A program made the translations under genes and the position numbers. The notes under the pieces are model-generated. The model worked only from the letters and a program-made list of their open reading frames with translations, did no database searches and was not told where the DNA came from. Positions 6,085 through 12,207 of a stretch of 12,207 bases of DNA are shown piece by piece. The stretch lies in the NCBI GenBank assembly GCA_002731985.1, contig PCCT01000063.1, positions 1-12,207 of the forward strand. Reading direction: 5' to 3'. This DNA comes from Nitrospinota bacterium (GTDB lineage Bacteria; Nitrospinota; Nitrospinia; Nitrospinales; VA-1). How positions within the stretch are numbered: position 1 is the first letter of the stretch; each line of letters begins with the position of its first letter.

Positions 6085-8799
6085 TTGAGCACTCCAGAAG
6101 ATTCAAAACCAGAAGAAGAGCCTGAGAACGTAGAAAAACAGTTCATCGACGAAGAGGTTTCTTATAGCTTTCTCTTCTTCGCCACCTGCGGCGCTCTCCT
6201 GTTTGTCACCCTGTGGGCGTTTTGGGATGATGAGTACGGTCGTCGCGGATTCAAACAGTATCAGAATGAATATTTCAAAACACAGTATTCTTTTGCTGAG
6301 GAAAAGTGGCAGGCCGTTGACAAAAAAATAGCGTCTAGGGAGGCCGAATTAGAAAACAGCCTCAGTCAGGTGGCAAGTGAGTTGGATGCTTCTGATGAAT
6401 ATCAGCTTCTGGTTGATGAGGTACAGGATGCTGAAATCGCTCTTGCCGAGGTAATTGAAGAAAAGAAATTTGCCGGAAGTCGCCTTGATGAAGCGTACTA
6501 CTTTTATAAGAAGGCTATGCACGAAGGTGAAAACTTTGATGTGCAAAAGGCAAAGGTTCATCAAGTTGAGATAGAAATCAAAGAATGGGATCCTATTATT
6601 GCTGAAAAAGCAAATCTGTTAAAAGTTGTTGAGGATAAGCTTCTAGCTAAAAAAGTCAGTCAGGAAGAGCTTGGTAAAGAATTACGAAATATGCGCATGG
6701 ATAGGGATGCCGCCCAACGAACAATGGATTTCTATAAGCCCTTTCCATTTTTCTGGCGTCCAGCGGCTGTAGAACAGACGGTTATTCCCGGGTTCGGAAA
6801 AAACAGTTTTTCTGAAATCATATATCGAGTGGATCGATGTATGACCTGCCATATTTCTTATCGCGACACTCGTTACGAGAATCACGAACAACCCCTCAAG
6901 TCGCACCCTAATCAAGAAATTTTAATTGCTAAGCATCCACCTGGGCGTACTGGCTGTACTTGGTGTCACCTCGGACAGGGTACTGCCACTGCACCTGCTG
7001 AGGATGCTCATGGTTCGCACCATGAAACTGACCAAACCACCGAAGTAAATGAGCCTATCAATCGCGGCATTTTCATGCAGTCGACTTGTCGTAATTGTCA
7101 TGCTGATGTGATTAATCTGGAAGGTGCCCCGATTTTATCTAAAGGTAAACGTCTGTTTACTAAGCTGGGTTGTCATGGCTGTCATCTCGCCGATGGATAT
7201 GCTGATGAGCGTAAGGCGGGACCACGGTTAACTCGCATTGCTGCAAAGGTTGATCCAAGCTGGCTTTTTCGATGGGTTAAATATCCAAAGGCATACCTTC
7301 CGAAAACAGCAATGCCTGATTTCGGATTTAATGACAAGGATGCTTTTGCTGTAGTTGCCTATTTGATGGCTTCATCTGATAAGGACTACACCCTTGCGGA
7401 AAATTTTGAGTCTGGAGACCCTGAGAAAGGTAAAAAACTTTTCAAAACTGTCGGCTGTCTCGCTTGCCATGAACTAGACGGGCAGGGTGAGGCGTTTGGT
7501 CCGAACTTGAATAACATTGCTAACAAAGTTAGCGCTGATTGGATTGTCACTTGGCTCAGTGCTCCAAAAACATATAATGATCATAGCATCATGCCCGATT
7601 TCAGGCTTTCCAAGGAAGAAGCTGGTCATTTAGCTTCTTATTTGATGCAGCATGGAGAGAAGAAAGTTATCCCGGGAATAGATAAATCGATCAGCAACCC
7701 GAGATTGATTAAATACGGTGAGCAGGTTGTCAGGCGTCGTGGCTGTTTTGCTTGTCATGATATCAATGGCATGGAAAAGGAGGGTAGAATCGCTCCAGAG
7801 CTGTCTGCCTTTGGACGAAAAATGATTATGGAACTGGAGTTTGGTGATTCGCATGTTCCTCACACTTGGGAATCCTGGGTGCGTACCAAACTGAAAAAAC
7901 CAAACTCTTTCCGTACTGAGCGTGTGCTGGATAAAATGCCCAATTTCCATTTGAAACCAGATGAAATCGATGCGTTGGTTGTCCTATTAAAAGGTTTCAA
8001 TGGAACAAAAGTTCCCGAGAATTACAGAAAAAATCTCTCTGATAAAGAGAAAGTTGTCGAGACGGGTCGTCGTCTGGTTACAAAATATAATTGTAAAGGC
8101 TGTCATCATGTGGAAGGCGAGGGCGGCTTGATTCAGAAATATATTGAAGGAAAAGCTTTTTATCCTCCTCCTCTTGAATTGGGTAACTATCATGTGGGGG
8201 AAAGAATCAAGGGCTCTTGGCTTTTCTCTTTCTTGAAAAATCCGACTAAAGTCAGAACTTGGGTTAAGGCTCGTATGCCTACTTTCTTTTTGACTGATAA
8301 AGAGGCTCGTGACTTGACCGCATATTTCGAGGCCTTATCTCCTGCGGAAATTCCATATGAAGCTGGTATCAATACTCAGAAAGCCAAGGACAAAATTGAA
8401 ATCGGTGTTAAGGCGGTTAACTATATGGATTGTGGAAAATGCCATGATGATGGCGCAAAGGGAATTGACTTCTCCGTTGCTGGAGAAAGGTTACGAGAGG
8501 ATTGGATTCCTAAATGGTTGAAAGATACACGAGGGATGATTCCCTGGACCAAGATGCCTTCCCATTGGGATAAGAAGGGTGAGGAACTTGTTGTGAAATC
8601 GAAATTCAAAGAGCTTACAACAATCGGCCCTGTCGACAGTCAGGTTGAGGCAATTACAGATTTTATTGTCTCCTACAATACAGCTGATTTTGATGACTCC
8701 TTAGTGCTGGGCGAATCCGGAGGAGATGACGAGGATGAAGAGGGAGATGACGAGGATGAAGAAGGAGATGATGACGAAGAAGATGATGAGGATGAGTAG
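6085..8799 (+). CDS. Membrane-anchored octahaem cytochrome c of the bc complex
   Basis: This 904-residue protein probably replaces cytochrome c1 as electron acceptor from the Rieske centre. In order it has a short acidic cytoplasmic N-terminus, one membrane helix (about 27-47), a long coiled coil (about 70-215), three closely set CxxCH motifs (252-256, 291-295, 335-339) in a His-rich region, and five repeated class I-like domains. The domain CxxCH motifs are at 363, 458, 554, 670 and 783. Each is followed by a candidate methionine ligand in an MP-x motif: AMPDF 410, IMPDF 503, KMPNF 618, RMPTF 731, KMPSH 824. The last about 35 residues are almost only Asp, Glu and Gly. The start is a TTG at 6085 with only a weak GAGA upstream. 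Eight haems are predicted; ligation of the first three is unclear. Partner and direction of electron flow are inferred from its neighbours. Confidence 0.9.
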   Translation: MSTPEDSKPEEEPENVEKQFIDEEVSYSFLFFATCGALLFVTLWAFWDDEYGRRGFKQYQNEYFKTQYSFAEEKWQAVDKKIASREAELENSLSQVASELDASDEYQLLVDEVQDAEIALAEVIEEKKFAGSRLDEAYYFYKKAMHEGENFDVQKAKVHQVEIEIKEWDPIIAEKANLLKVVEDKLLAKKVSQEELGKELRNMRMDRDAAQRTMDFYKPFPFFWRPAAVEQTVIPGFGKNSFSEIIYRVDRCMTCHISYRDTRYENHEQPLKSHPNQEILIAKHPPGRTGCTWCHLGQGTATAPAEDAHGSHHETDQTTEVNEPINRGIFMQSTCRNCHADVINLEGAPILSKGKRLFTKLGCHGCHLADGYADERKAGPRLTRIAAKVDPSWLFRWVKYPKAYLPKTAMPDFGFNDKDAFAVVAYLMASSDKDYTLAENFESGDPEKGKKLFKTVGCLACHELDGQGEAFGPNLNNIANKVSADWIVTWLSAPKTYNDHSIMPDFRLSKEEAGHLASYLMQHGEKKVIPGIDKSISNPRLIKYGEQVVRRRGCFACHDINGMEKEGRIAPELSAFGRKMIMELEFGDSHVPHTWESWVRTKLKKPNSFRTERVLDKMPNFHLKPDEIDALVVLLKGFNGTKVPENYRKNLSDKEKVVETGRRLVTKYNCKGCHHVEGEGGLIQKYIEGKAFYPPPLELGNYHVGERIKGSWLFSFLKNPTKVRTWVKARMPTFFLTDKEARDLTAYFEALSPAEIPYEAGINTQKAKDKIEIGVKAVNYMDCGKCHDDGAKGIDFSVAGERLREDWIPKWLKDTRGMIPWTKMPSHWDKKGEELVVKSKFKELTTIGPVDSQVEAITDFIVSYNTADFDDSLVLGESGGDDEDEEGDDEDEEGDDDEEDDEDE
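8725..8796 (+). repeat. 21-bp tandem repeat coding an acidic tail
   Basis: Two near-identical 21-base units (8725-8745 and 8746-8766, differing at one base) each encode DDEDEEG. A third degenerate unit follows to the stop of the octahaem gene. All units keep the frame, so copy-number change would only lengthen or shorten the Asp/Glu tail. Confidence 0.7.
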
Positions 8800-8891
8800 C
8801 CTTCTCAGCATATATTATATTTCTGCTTAATTTAATTAGTATTAGGGTTAATATATCTATCAACCAGTTAGTTATTTTTGAGAGCAAATAA

Positions 8892-9074
8892 ATGGAAAAT
8901 TCAGGATTAGAGAACTTTCTTCTTATTGCATTCAAGCCAGATAATATTCCCATTGGGGCAATGCTTGGGTTTGTCGGCTTTGTATTCTGGATTGCTGTGC
9001 GACAGATGATCGCGCATGATCGTTTGATCAAGCAGGGCAAAAAAGAAAAAATATGGGATGAAATGATAAAGTAG
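8892..9074 (+). CDS. Small single-helix membrane protein next to the bc complex
   Basis: This 60-residue protein has a short polar N-terminus, one clear membrane helix (about residues 19-38, IPIGAMLGFVGFVFWIAV) and a basic, probably cytoplasmic tail (RLIKQGKKEKIWDEMIK). GAGAG about 8 bases before the ATG serves as a ribosome site. Its size and topology resemble small accessory subunits of respiratory complexes, and its position 92 bases after the octahaem gene suggests such a role, but no family signature is visible. The stop TAG overlaps the GTG start of the next gene by one base, indicating translational coupling. I do not recognise a named family. Confidence 0.65.
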   Translation: MENSGLENFLLIAFKPDNIPIGAMLGFVGFVFWIAVRQMIAHDRLIKQGKKEKIWDEMIK

Positions 9075-9571
9075 TGGGGATCTTTTTAATCACCGGTGTA
9101 TCATTTATTCTTGGCATTATTCTGATAGTGCTCCTTAAAAATACATCCCCCCCCCCTCCTAAAGAACAGATTCATTTCGACAGTCCTGATGACATCCCTT
9201 TGTACCTTAAAGATCAGGAAGCCTTTAAAGAAAAGTGTATTGAGTTTCTCTCCAAGTTTAACCTCGAACATAAACACTCCATCTGGGCCAATAACACCGA
9301 ACTCGAAATTGCGATGTTTGATGAGACACCCGTTGTCGGCGGGGTGTATCTGGCACTTTGTATAATAAACCCTCCTAACAACACAGTCGACGCTATTAAA
9401 GTAAGAGGGTTTCTTGATACAGTAAAAGGTGAGGGGGCATCCAGGGGCATTGTTATTACTACTGGATATTTTGATGACAAGGCGATCAATGCAATAGATG
9501 AAGAGCCCGTTGAGTTGGTCAATATAGTTGACTTTGTTTCCTACCTTAAAAAATTTGATCTTTATCAATGA
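9074..9571 (+). CDS. Membrane-anchored Mrr-like (restriction endonuclease fold) protein, probably inactive
   Basis: The 165-residue protein starts at a GTG overlapping the preceding stop (TAGTG). It has an N-terminal membrane helix (about residues 3-21), a short proline run (PPPP, 26-29) and a soluble domain. Residues 105-160 resemble the C-terminal half of Mrr-type restriction endonuclease domains. They contain a helix (VDAIKVRGFLDTVKGEGA), the strand and turn RGIVITTGYFDDKAINA (124-140) and a final VELVNIVDFVSYL. The catalytic strand that should read like D...QAK reads ELEIAMFDE ... YLALCIINP (76-100), without the conserved Gln/Glu-x-Lys. Nuclease activity is therefore unlikely. It may bind a protein or nucleic acid at the membrane. 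The link to the bc complex rests only on gene order. The fold assignment is by motif resemblance. Confidence 0.65.
   Translation: MGIFLITGVSFILGIILIVLLKNTSPPPPKEQIHFDSPDDIPLYLKDQEAFKEKCIEFLSKFNLEHKHSIWANNTELEIAMFDETPVVGGVYLALCIINPPNNTVDAIKVRGFLDTVKGEGASRGIVITTGYFDDKAINAIDEEPVELVNIVDFVSYLKKFDLYQ
9147..9156 (+). repeat. C10 homopolymer inside the Mrr-like gene
   Basis: Ten consecutive cytosines encode most of the proline run just after the membrane helix. Slippage by one or two bases would truncate the protein, so this is a possible phase-variation or error-prone tract. Confidence 0.6.
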
Positions 9572-9607
9572 TATCCTCCGCAATTAGCCGTATGCTTGAA
9601 ACTTCTG

Positions 9608-9616
9608 TGTTATCAT
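9608..9616 (+). promoter_or_regulatory. Candidate extended -10 promoter of metF
   Basis: TGTTATCAT fits an extended -10 element (TGn followed by a TATAAT-like hexamer, 5 of 6). It ends 6 bases before the metF ATG, so transcription would begin at or next to the start codon. No good -35 is seen at the right spacing, as is common with extended -10 sites. Confidence 0.35.
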
Positions 9617-9622
9617 AGACTT

Positions 9623-10501
9623 ATGAAAATTCAAGAAATTCTTCAAGAGGTCAGGCCTGCATTTTCGTTTGAGTTTTTCCCCCCTAAAGATGATGATGGA
9701 TTCGATCAGTTATTCCAGACAATTGATCGTTTGAAATCCTGGAATCCGGCCTTTGTGTCGGTAACATACGGCGCAGGTGGAAGTACACGTTCGAAGACCA
9801 TCGATCTGGTGGGCCGTATCAAAAATGAAATTGGCTTGGAAAGTATGGCCCACCTTACTTGTGTTGGGCATAGTTCCGATGAAATCTGCTCAGTTCTTAA
9901 AAGCTTACAGGAGCAAGGCATTGATAATGTGCTCGCCCTTCGCGGGGATCCGCCTCAAGGTGAGACAAATTTTGTTAAGCCTGAGAATGGATTTGGTTTT
10001 GCTTCTGAGTTGGTGGGGTTTACTCGCGATAAATTCCCGTTTTGTATCGGTGTAGCTGGTTATCCAGAGGGACATCCAGAGTGTCCGGATCACCGACAGG
10101 GTTTGGAACATGTTAAAAATAAAATTATAGCGGGTGGAAGTTTTATCGTGACTCAATTATTTTTTGACAACAAAGTTTATTTTGATTTTGTGAAAAATTT
10201 GAAGGATATAGAGGTTGATGTGCCAGTTATTCCTGGGATCATGCCGATTCTTAATTTGAAACAGATCAAACGTTTTACAAAGATGTGCGGCGCAACGGTT
10301 CCGGCTGATTTACTGGCTCGTCTAGAATCCGTTCAGGATGATCCTGAGGCAGTTCGTGAAATTGGAATTGATCATGCCACTGCTCAATGTGAAAACCTTT
10401 TATCGCAGGGGGCGCCGGGTATCCATTTTTATACCCTTAACCGCTCACGCGCGACCTTATCTGTGTTGGAACGTTTAAAGAGTATCAGCATCGGTTCATA
10501 A
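9623..10501 (+). CDS. metF: 5,10-methylenetetrahydrofolate reductase
   Basis: This cytoplasmic FAD enzyme reduces methylenetetrahydrofolate to methyltetrahydrofolate for methionine synthesis, or runs in the methyl branch of one-carbon metabolism. The 292-residue barrel has the bacterial length and all main signatures. These are FEFFPPK (16-22, with the catalytic glutamate), VTYGAGGSTR (47-56), ALRGDPP (105-111, with the Asp contacting FAD), AGYPEGHPE (145-153), TQLFFD (177-182), PGIMPI (204-209) and GIHFYTLNR (266-274). A TTG at 9596 would add nine residues (LLCYHRL-type), but the ATG at 9623 begins where the family normally starts. There is no Shine-Dalgarno before it. It ends 17 bases before the next gene. 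This is a standard, intact enzyme. Confidence 0.96.
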   Translation: MKIQEILQEVRPAFSFEFFPPKDDDGFDQLFQTIDRLKSWNPAFVSVTYGAGGSTRSKTIDLVGRIKNEIGLESMAHLTCVGHSSDEICSVLKSLQEQGIDNVLALRGDPPQGETNFVKPENGFGFASELVGFTRDKFPFCIGVAGYPEGHPECPDHRQGLEHVKNKIIAGGSFIVTQLFFDNKVYFDFVKNLKDIEVDVPVIPGIMPILNLKQIKRFTKMCGATVPADLLARLESVQDDPEAVREIGIDHATAQCENLLSQGAPGIHFYTLNRSRATLSVLERLKSISIGS

Positions 10502-10518
10502 CCCATATCTATTATTCC

Positions 10519-11304
10519 GTGCGTATTTTATTTGGCATCTTTTTTCTAATTTATTATTTCCCTGTTGCCGGTGTTGCTTTTGCTGAGTATACCGAGCCTG
10601 GAAATACTACTGATAATATGGTCTTGATCCCAGCCGGTAAGTTTAAAATGGGATGCAATAAACTTGGTCCAAGGCATGGTGCTCCTGAGCATGTGGTTCA
10701 TTTGGATGCATTCATGATTGACAAATATGAAGTCACCAACAAGCGGTATGAGCAGATTGAACCTGATCATGAATTACGCCGCAGTATTCTTTCTCATTGT
10801 GATGACTGTCCTGTAACTAAAATTAGCTGGTATGAAGCGGTAGATTATTGTTACCTTACCGGAAAAACATTGCCTACTGAGGCCCAGTGGGAAAAAGCGG
10901 CTGGCAGTGGCGATGGTTGTTCTTTTCCATGGGGGAATGAATTTAATCCAAATGCCCATCAGGCCCGTGGCGGATTAAAGTTGCGTGATAATACAAAGCC
11001 GGTTGGGAGTTTTCCGCCAAATAATAATGGAATACATGACATGGCAGGGAATGTCTGGGAATGGGTGAGTGACTGGTACGCACTCGGTTATCATTTCTCT
11101 GAGTTTCTACATAATCCAAAGGGACCCAGCAGTGGCGTGATGAAAGTTCGACGTGGTGGCTCCTGGTCAGATAGTATTAAAGCGATGGCTACGGGATACC
11201 GTGACTGGAGTTATCCTTTATCCCGTGGATTTAACGACATCGGTTTTCGATGTGTAATCAATATAAAAATAAAAAAAGCTGATGGTCTCTCGACCCAAGA
11301 TTGA
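10519..11304 (+). CDS. Secreted SUMF1/FGE-fold protein without the catalytic cysteine
   Basis: A 261-residue protein starting at a GTG; the hydrophobic signal peptide (about 1-22, ending VAFA) supports that start despite no ribosome site. The rest is one formylglycine-generating-enzyme-like (SUMF1) domain. It contains MVLIPAGKFKMG (34-45), DAFMIDKYEVTNKRYEQ (63-79), VTKISWYEAVDYC (99-111), TLPTEAQWEKAA (117-128), FPWGNEF (136-142), GIHDMAGNVWEWVSDWY (171-187), RRGGSWSD (211-218) and GFRCV (242-246). In true formylglycine-generating enzymes a copper-binding cysteine follows RGGSW; here it is Ser-Asp, so sulfatase activation is unlikely. Many bacterial family members are binding proteins or other enzymes. 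Four cysteines (Cys94, 97, 111, 134) could form disulfides in the periplasm. It overlaps the next gene by 23 bases. Confidence 0.88.
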   Translation: MRILFGIFFLIYYFPVAGVAFAEYTEPGNTTDNMVLIPAGKFKMGCNKLGPRHGAPEHVVHLDAFMIDKYEVTNKRYEQIEPDHELRRSILSHCDDCPVTKISWYEAVDYCYLTGKTLPTEAQWEKAAGSGDGCSFPWGNEFNPNAHQARGGLKLRDNTKPVGSFPPNNNGIHDMAGNVWEWVSDWYALGYHFSEFLHNPKGPSSGVMKVRRGGSWSDSIKAMATGYRDWSYPLSRGFNDIGFRCVINIKIKKADGLSTQD

Positions 11305-12016
11305 ATATATAAATAGACTGATTGACGAATCTCTTGCTGAAGGTGATGACACCATTGAGCTTAAGGGCAAGTTTATTGGGGATGAGGGCGTTGAGGCTCT
11401 TGTTCAGTCTGACAGACTTGGTCCGATTGAGGATCTGGATTTATCCAGCAATTCCATCACCTGGCGTGGCGCTGTCCAGCTCTTCGGTTGCGATCGGTTT
11501 AAAAATCTTAAGCGTCTATATCTTAAAGAAAATAATTTGGCCGACAAGGGGGCCTTGGCTTTGGCTGAAGCCTCCTTTCTTGAAGGATTATCTGTTCTAG
11601 ATATTTGTTTCAATAATATTGAAACTTCCGGCGGTGTTGCTATAGCCGATTGTCCGCATTTATCAAAATTGCAGGTATTGAATATGCAGGAAAATCAGGT
11701 CGGCGATGAGACTCTCATCGCCCTTGCAAAAAACCCTCAATTTGGAAATCTAAGAAAGTTAAACTTTTACCGTACTGGAATTTCTGTTAAGGGGATTAAG
11801 GTGCTTGCAAGGTCACAGGCCCTAAAGAAAGTCAGGCACCTTAATCTGGGGCGAAATTATCTACATCCAGATTCAGCGAAGGCCTTGTCGGAAACTAAAA
11901 CGTTGGTCAATATCGAAACCCTGCTTATGATGGAAAACTATCTTGCTGATGAGGGAGTTAAGGATATTATGGATTCCAATTCATTTTCAAAACTTAAAAC
12001 CTTCAAGGTCCTTTGA
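11282..12016 (+). CDS. Leucine-rich-repeat protein (ribonuclease-inhibitor type)
   Basis: This 244-residue protein is built almost wholly of leucine-rich repeats in an exact 27-residue register. Repeat cores start at residues 22, 49, 76, 103, 130, 157, 184 and 211, each of the type L-x-x-L-x-L-x-x-N-x-(I/L). Examples are IEDLDLSSNSI, LKRLYLKENNL, LSVLDICFNNI and VRHLNLGRNYL. The second half of each unit is helical (GALALAEA, GVAIADC), the pattern of ribonuclease-inhibitor-like LRRs, which form a horseshoe for protein binding. There is no signal peptide or membrane helix, so it is probably cytoplasmic. The ATG lies inside the end of the SUMF1-like gene in another frame, suggesting coupled translation, with no strong ribosome site. 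The binding partner is unknown. Confidence 0.85.
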   Translation: MVSRPKIEYINRLIDESLAEGDDTIELKGKFIGDEGVEALVQSDRLGPIEDLDLSSNSITWRGAVQLFGCDRFKNLKRLYLKENNLADKGALALAEASFLEGLSVLDICFNNIETSGGVAIADCPHLSKLQVLNMQENQVGDETLIALAKNPQFGNLRKLNFYRTGISVKGIKVLARSQALKKVRHLNLGRNYLHPDSAKALSETKTLVNIETLLMMENYLADEGVKDIMDSNSFSKLKTFKVL

Positions 12017-12031
12017 AAATTACTTCCGAAT

Positions 12032-12207
12032 ATGACGCATCCCATTCTGGAGCCTCTTGTTTCACAACTTCCTGTTACAGCCTTATCCCGTAAATTGATA
12101 GAGGAGGGCAGGGACTATCAGGATATTTCCATCCAATTGAGCAACGAACTTCAGTGGTTGGGTAAGCCGGAGATAATGGCTGCTGAGGAAGAGGGCGAGA
12201 ATTACGA
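12032..12207 (+). CDS. 5' part of an unrecognised gene (cut by window edge)
   Basis: An ATG 15 bases after the LRR gene opens a frame that runs to the window end (58 codons). The visible part (MTHPILEPLVSQLPVTALSR...) is hydrophilic, helical-looking and rich in Glu and Gln, without a signal peptide, membrane helix or motif I recognise. No clear Shine-Dalgarno is visible. It continues the same-strand run of closely spaced genes, so it probably shares a transcript with the LRR gene. The family cannot be assigned from this fragment. Confidence 0.55.
   Translation, partial: MTHPILEPLVSQLPVTALSRKLIEEGRDYQDISIQLSNELQWLGKPEIMAAEEEGENY

Noticed and set aside
8800..8891. AT-rich spacer with TATATTATAT-like dyads after the octahaem gene
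   Set aside because: It has no GC-rich stem with T-run and no convincing -35/-10 pair. It may be only a compositional feature.
9101..9583. A 160-codon minus-strand frame opposite the Mrr-like gene
   Set aside because: The plus-strand frame has a membrane helix, a domain resemblance and a coupled start. The opposite frame has no such support and has low-complexity basic/Gly content from the C10 tract.
9596..9622. TTG start extending MetF by nine residues
   Set aside because: The added residues do not belong to the conserved MetF start, no ribosome site precedes the TTG, and the ATG at 9623 matches the family's usual N-terminus.

Overview
The window is a compact, almost entirely plus-strand stretch of a bacterial chromosome. 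Its centre is an energy-conserving cytochrome bc-type complex (about 3768-8799). This complex has a Tat-type Rieske protein, a split cytochrome b (b6-like N-half plus a subunit IV-like C-half) and, in place of cytochrome c1, a 904-residue membrane-anchored cytochrome c with eight CxxCH motifs. This arrangement fits a deep-branching nitrogen- or anaerobic-type respirer. Nitrospinota (Nitrospina-like) is my best guess, but that rests on recollection of gene content and is not proven by the sequence. The encoded tRNA CCA end, moderate GC, frequent TTG/GTG starts and several genes without a clear Shine-Dalgarno are compatible with it.

Region 1 (1-1293) is housekeeping: a fragment of an upstream gene, tpiA (triose-phosphate isomerase), secG (Sec translocon) and tRNA-Leu(GAG), in tight succession. 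The secG/tRNA-Leu(GAG) adjacency is also seen in E. coli (secG-leuU). Region 2 (1294-3629) is accessory: a decaying GGDEF (diguanylate cyclase) pseudogene with a visible frameshift, an unassigned four-helix membrane protein, and a dihydrolipoamide-dehydrogenase-like flavoprotein that has lost both redox cysteines. Region 3 (3630-9571) is the bc complex, preceded by a plausible promoter. It is followed by a 60-residue single-helix protein and a membrane-anchored protein with an Mrr-like restriction-endonuclease fold that appears catalytically dead. Region 4 (9572-12207) holds metF (possibly leaderless), a secreted SUMF1/FGE-fold protein without the catalytic cysteine, a leucine-rich-repeat protein with an exact 27-residue period, and the start of an unrecognised gene.

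Functionally, the bc genes should form a quinol oxidoreductase. Electrons would pass from quinol through the Rieske centre and b haems to a long multihaem arm. That arm stands off the membrane on a coiled coil of about 145 residues and ends in a highly acidic tail. The two small membrane proteins directly downstream could be accessory subunits. No stretch longer than about 140 bases lacks a gene; the largest gaps are 3630-3767, 1294-1407, 2166-2261 and 8800-8891.
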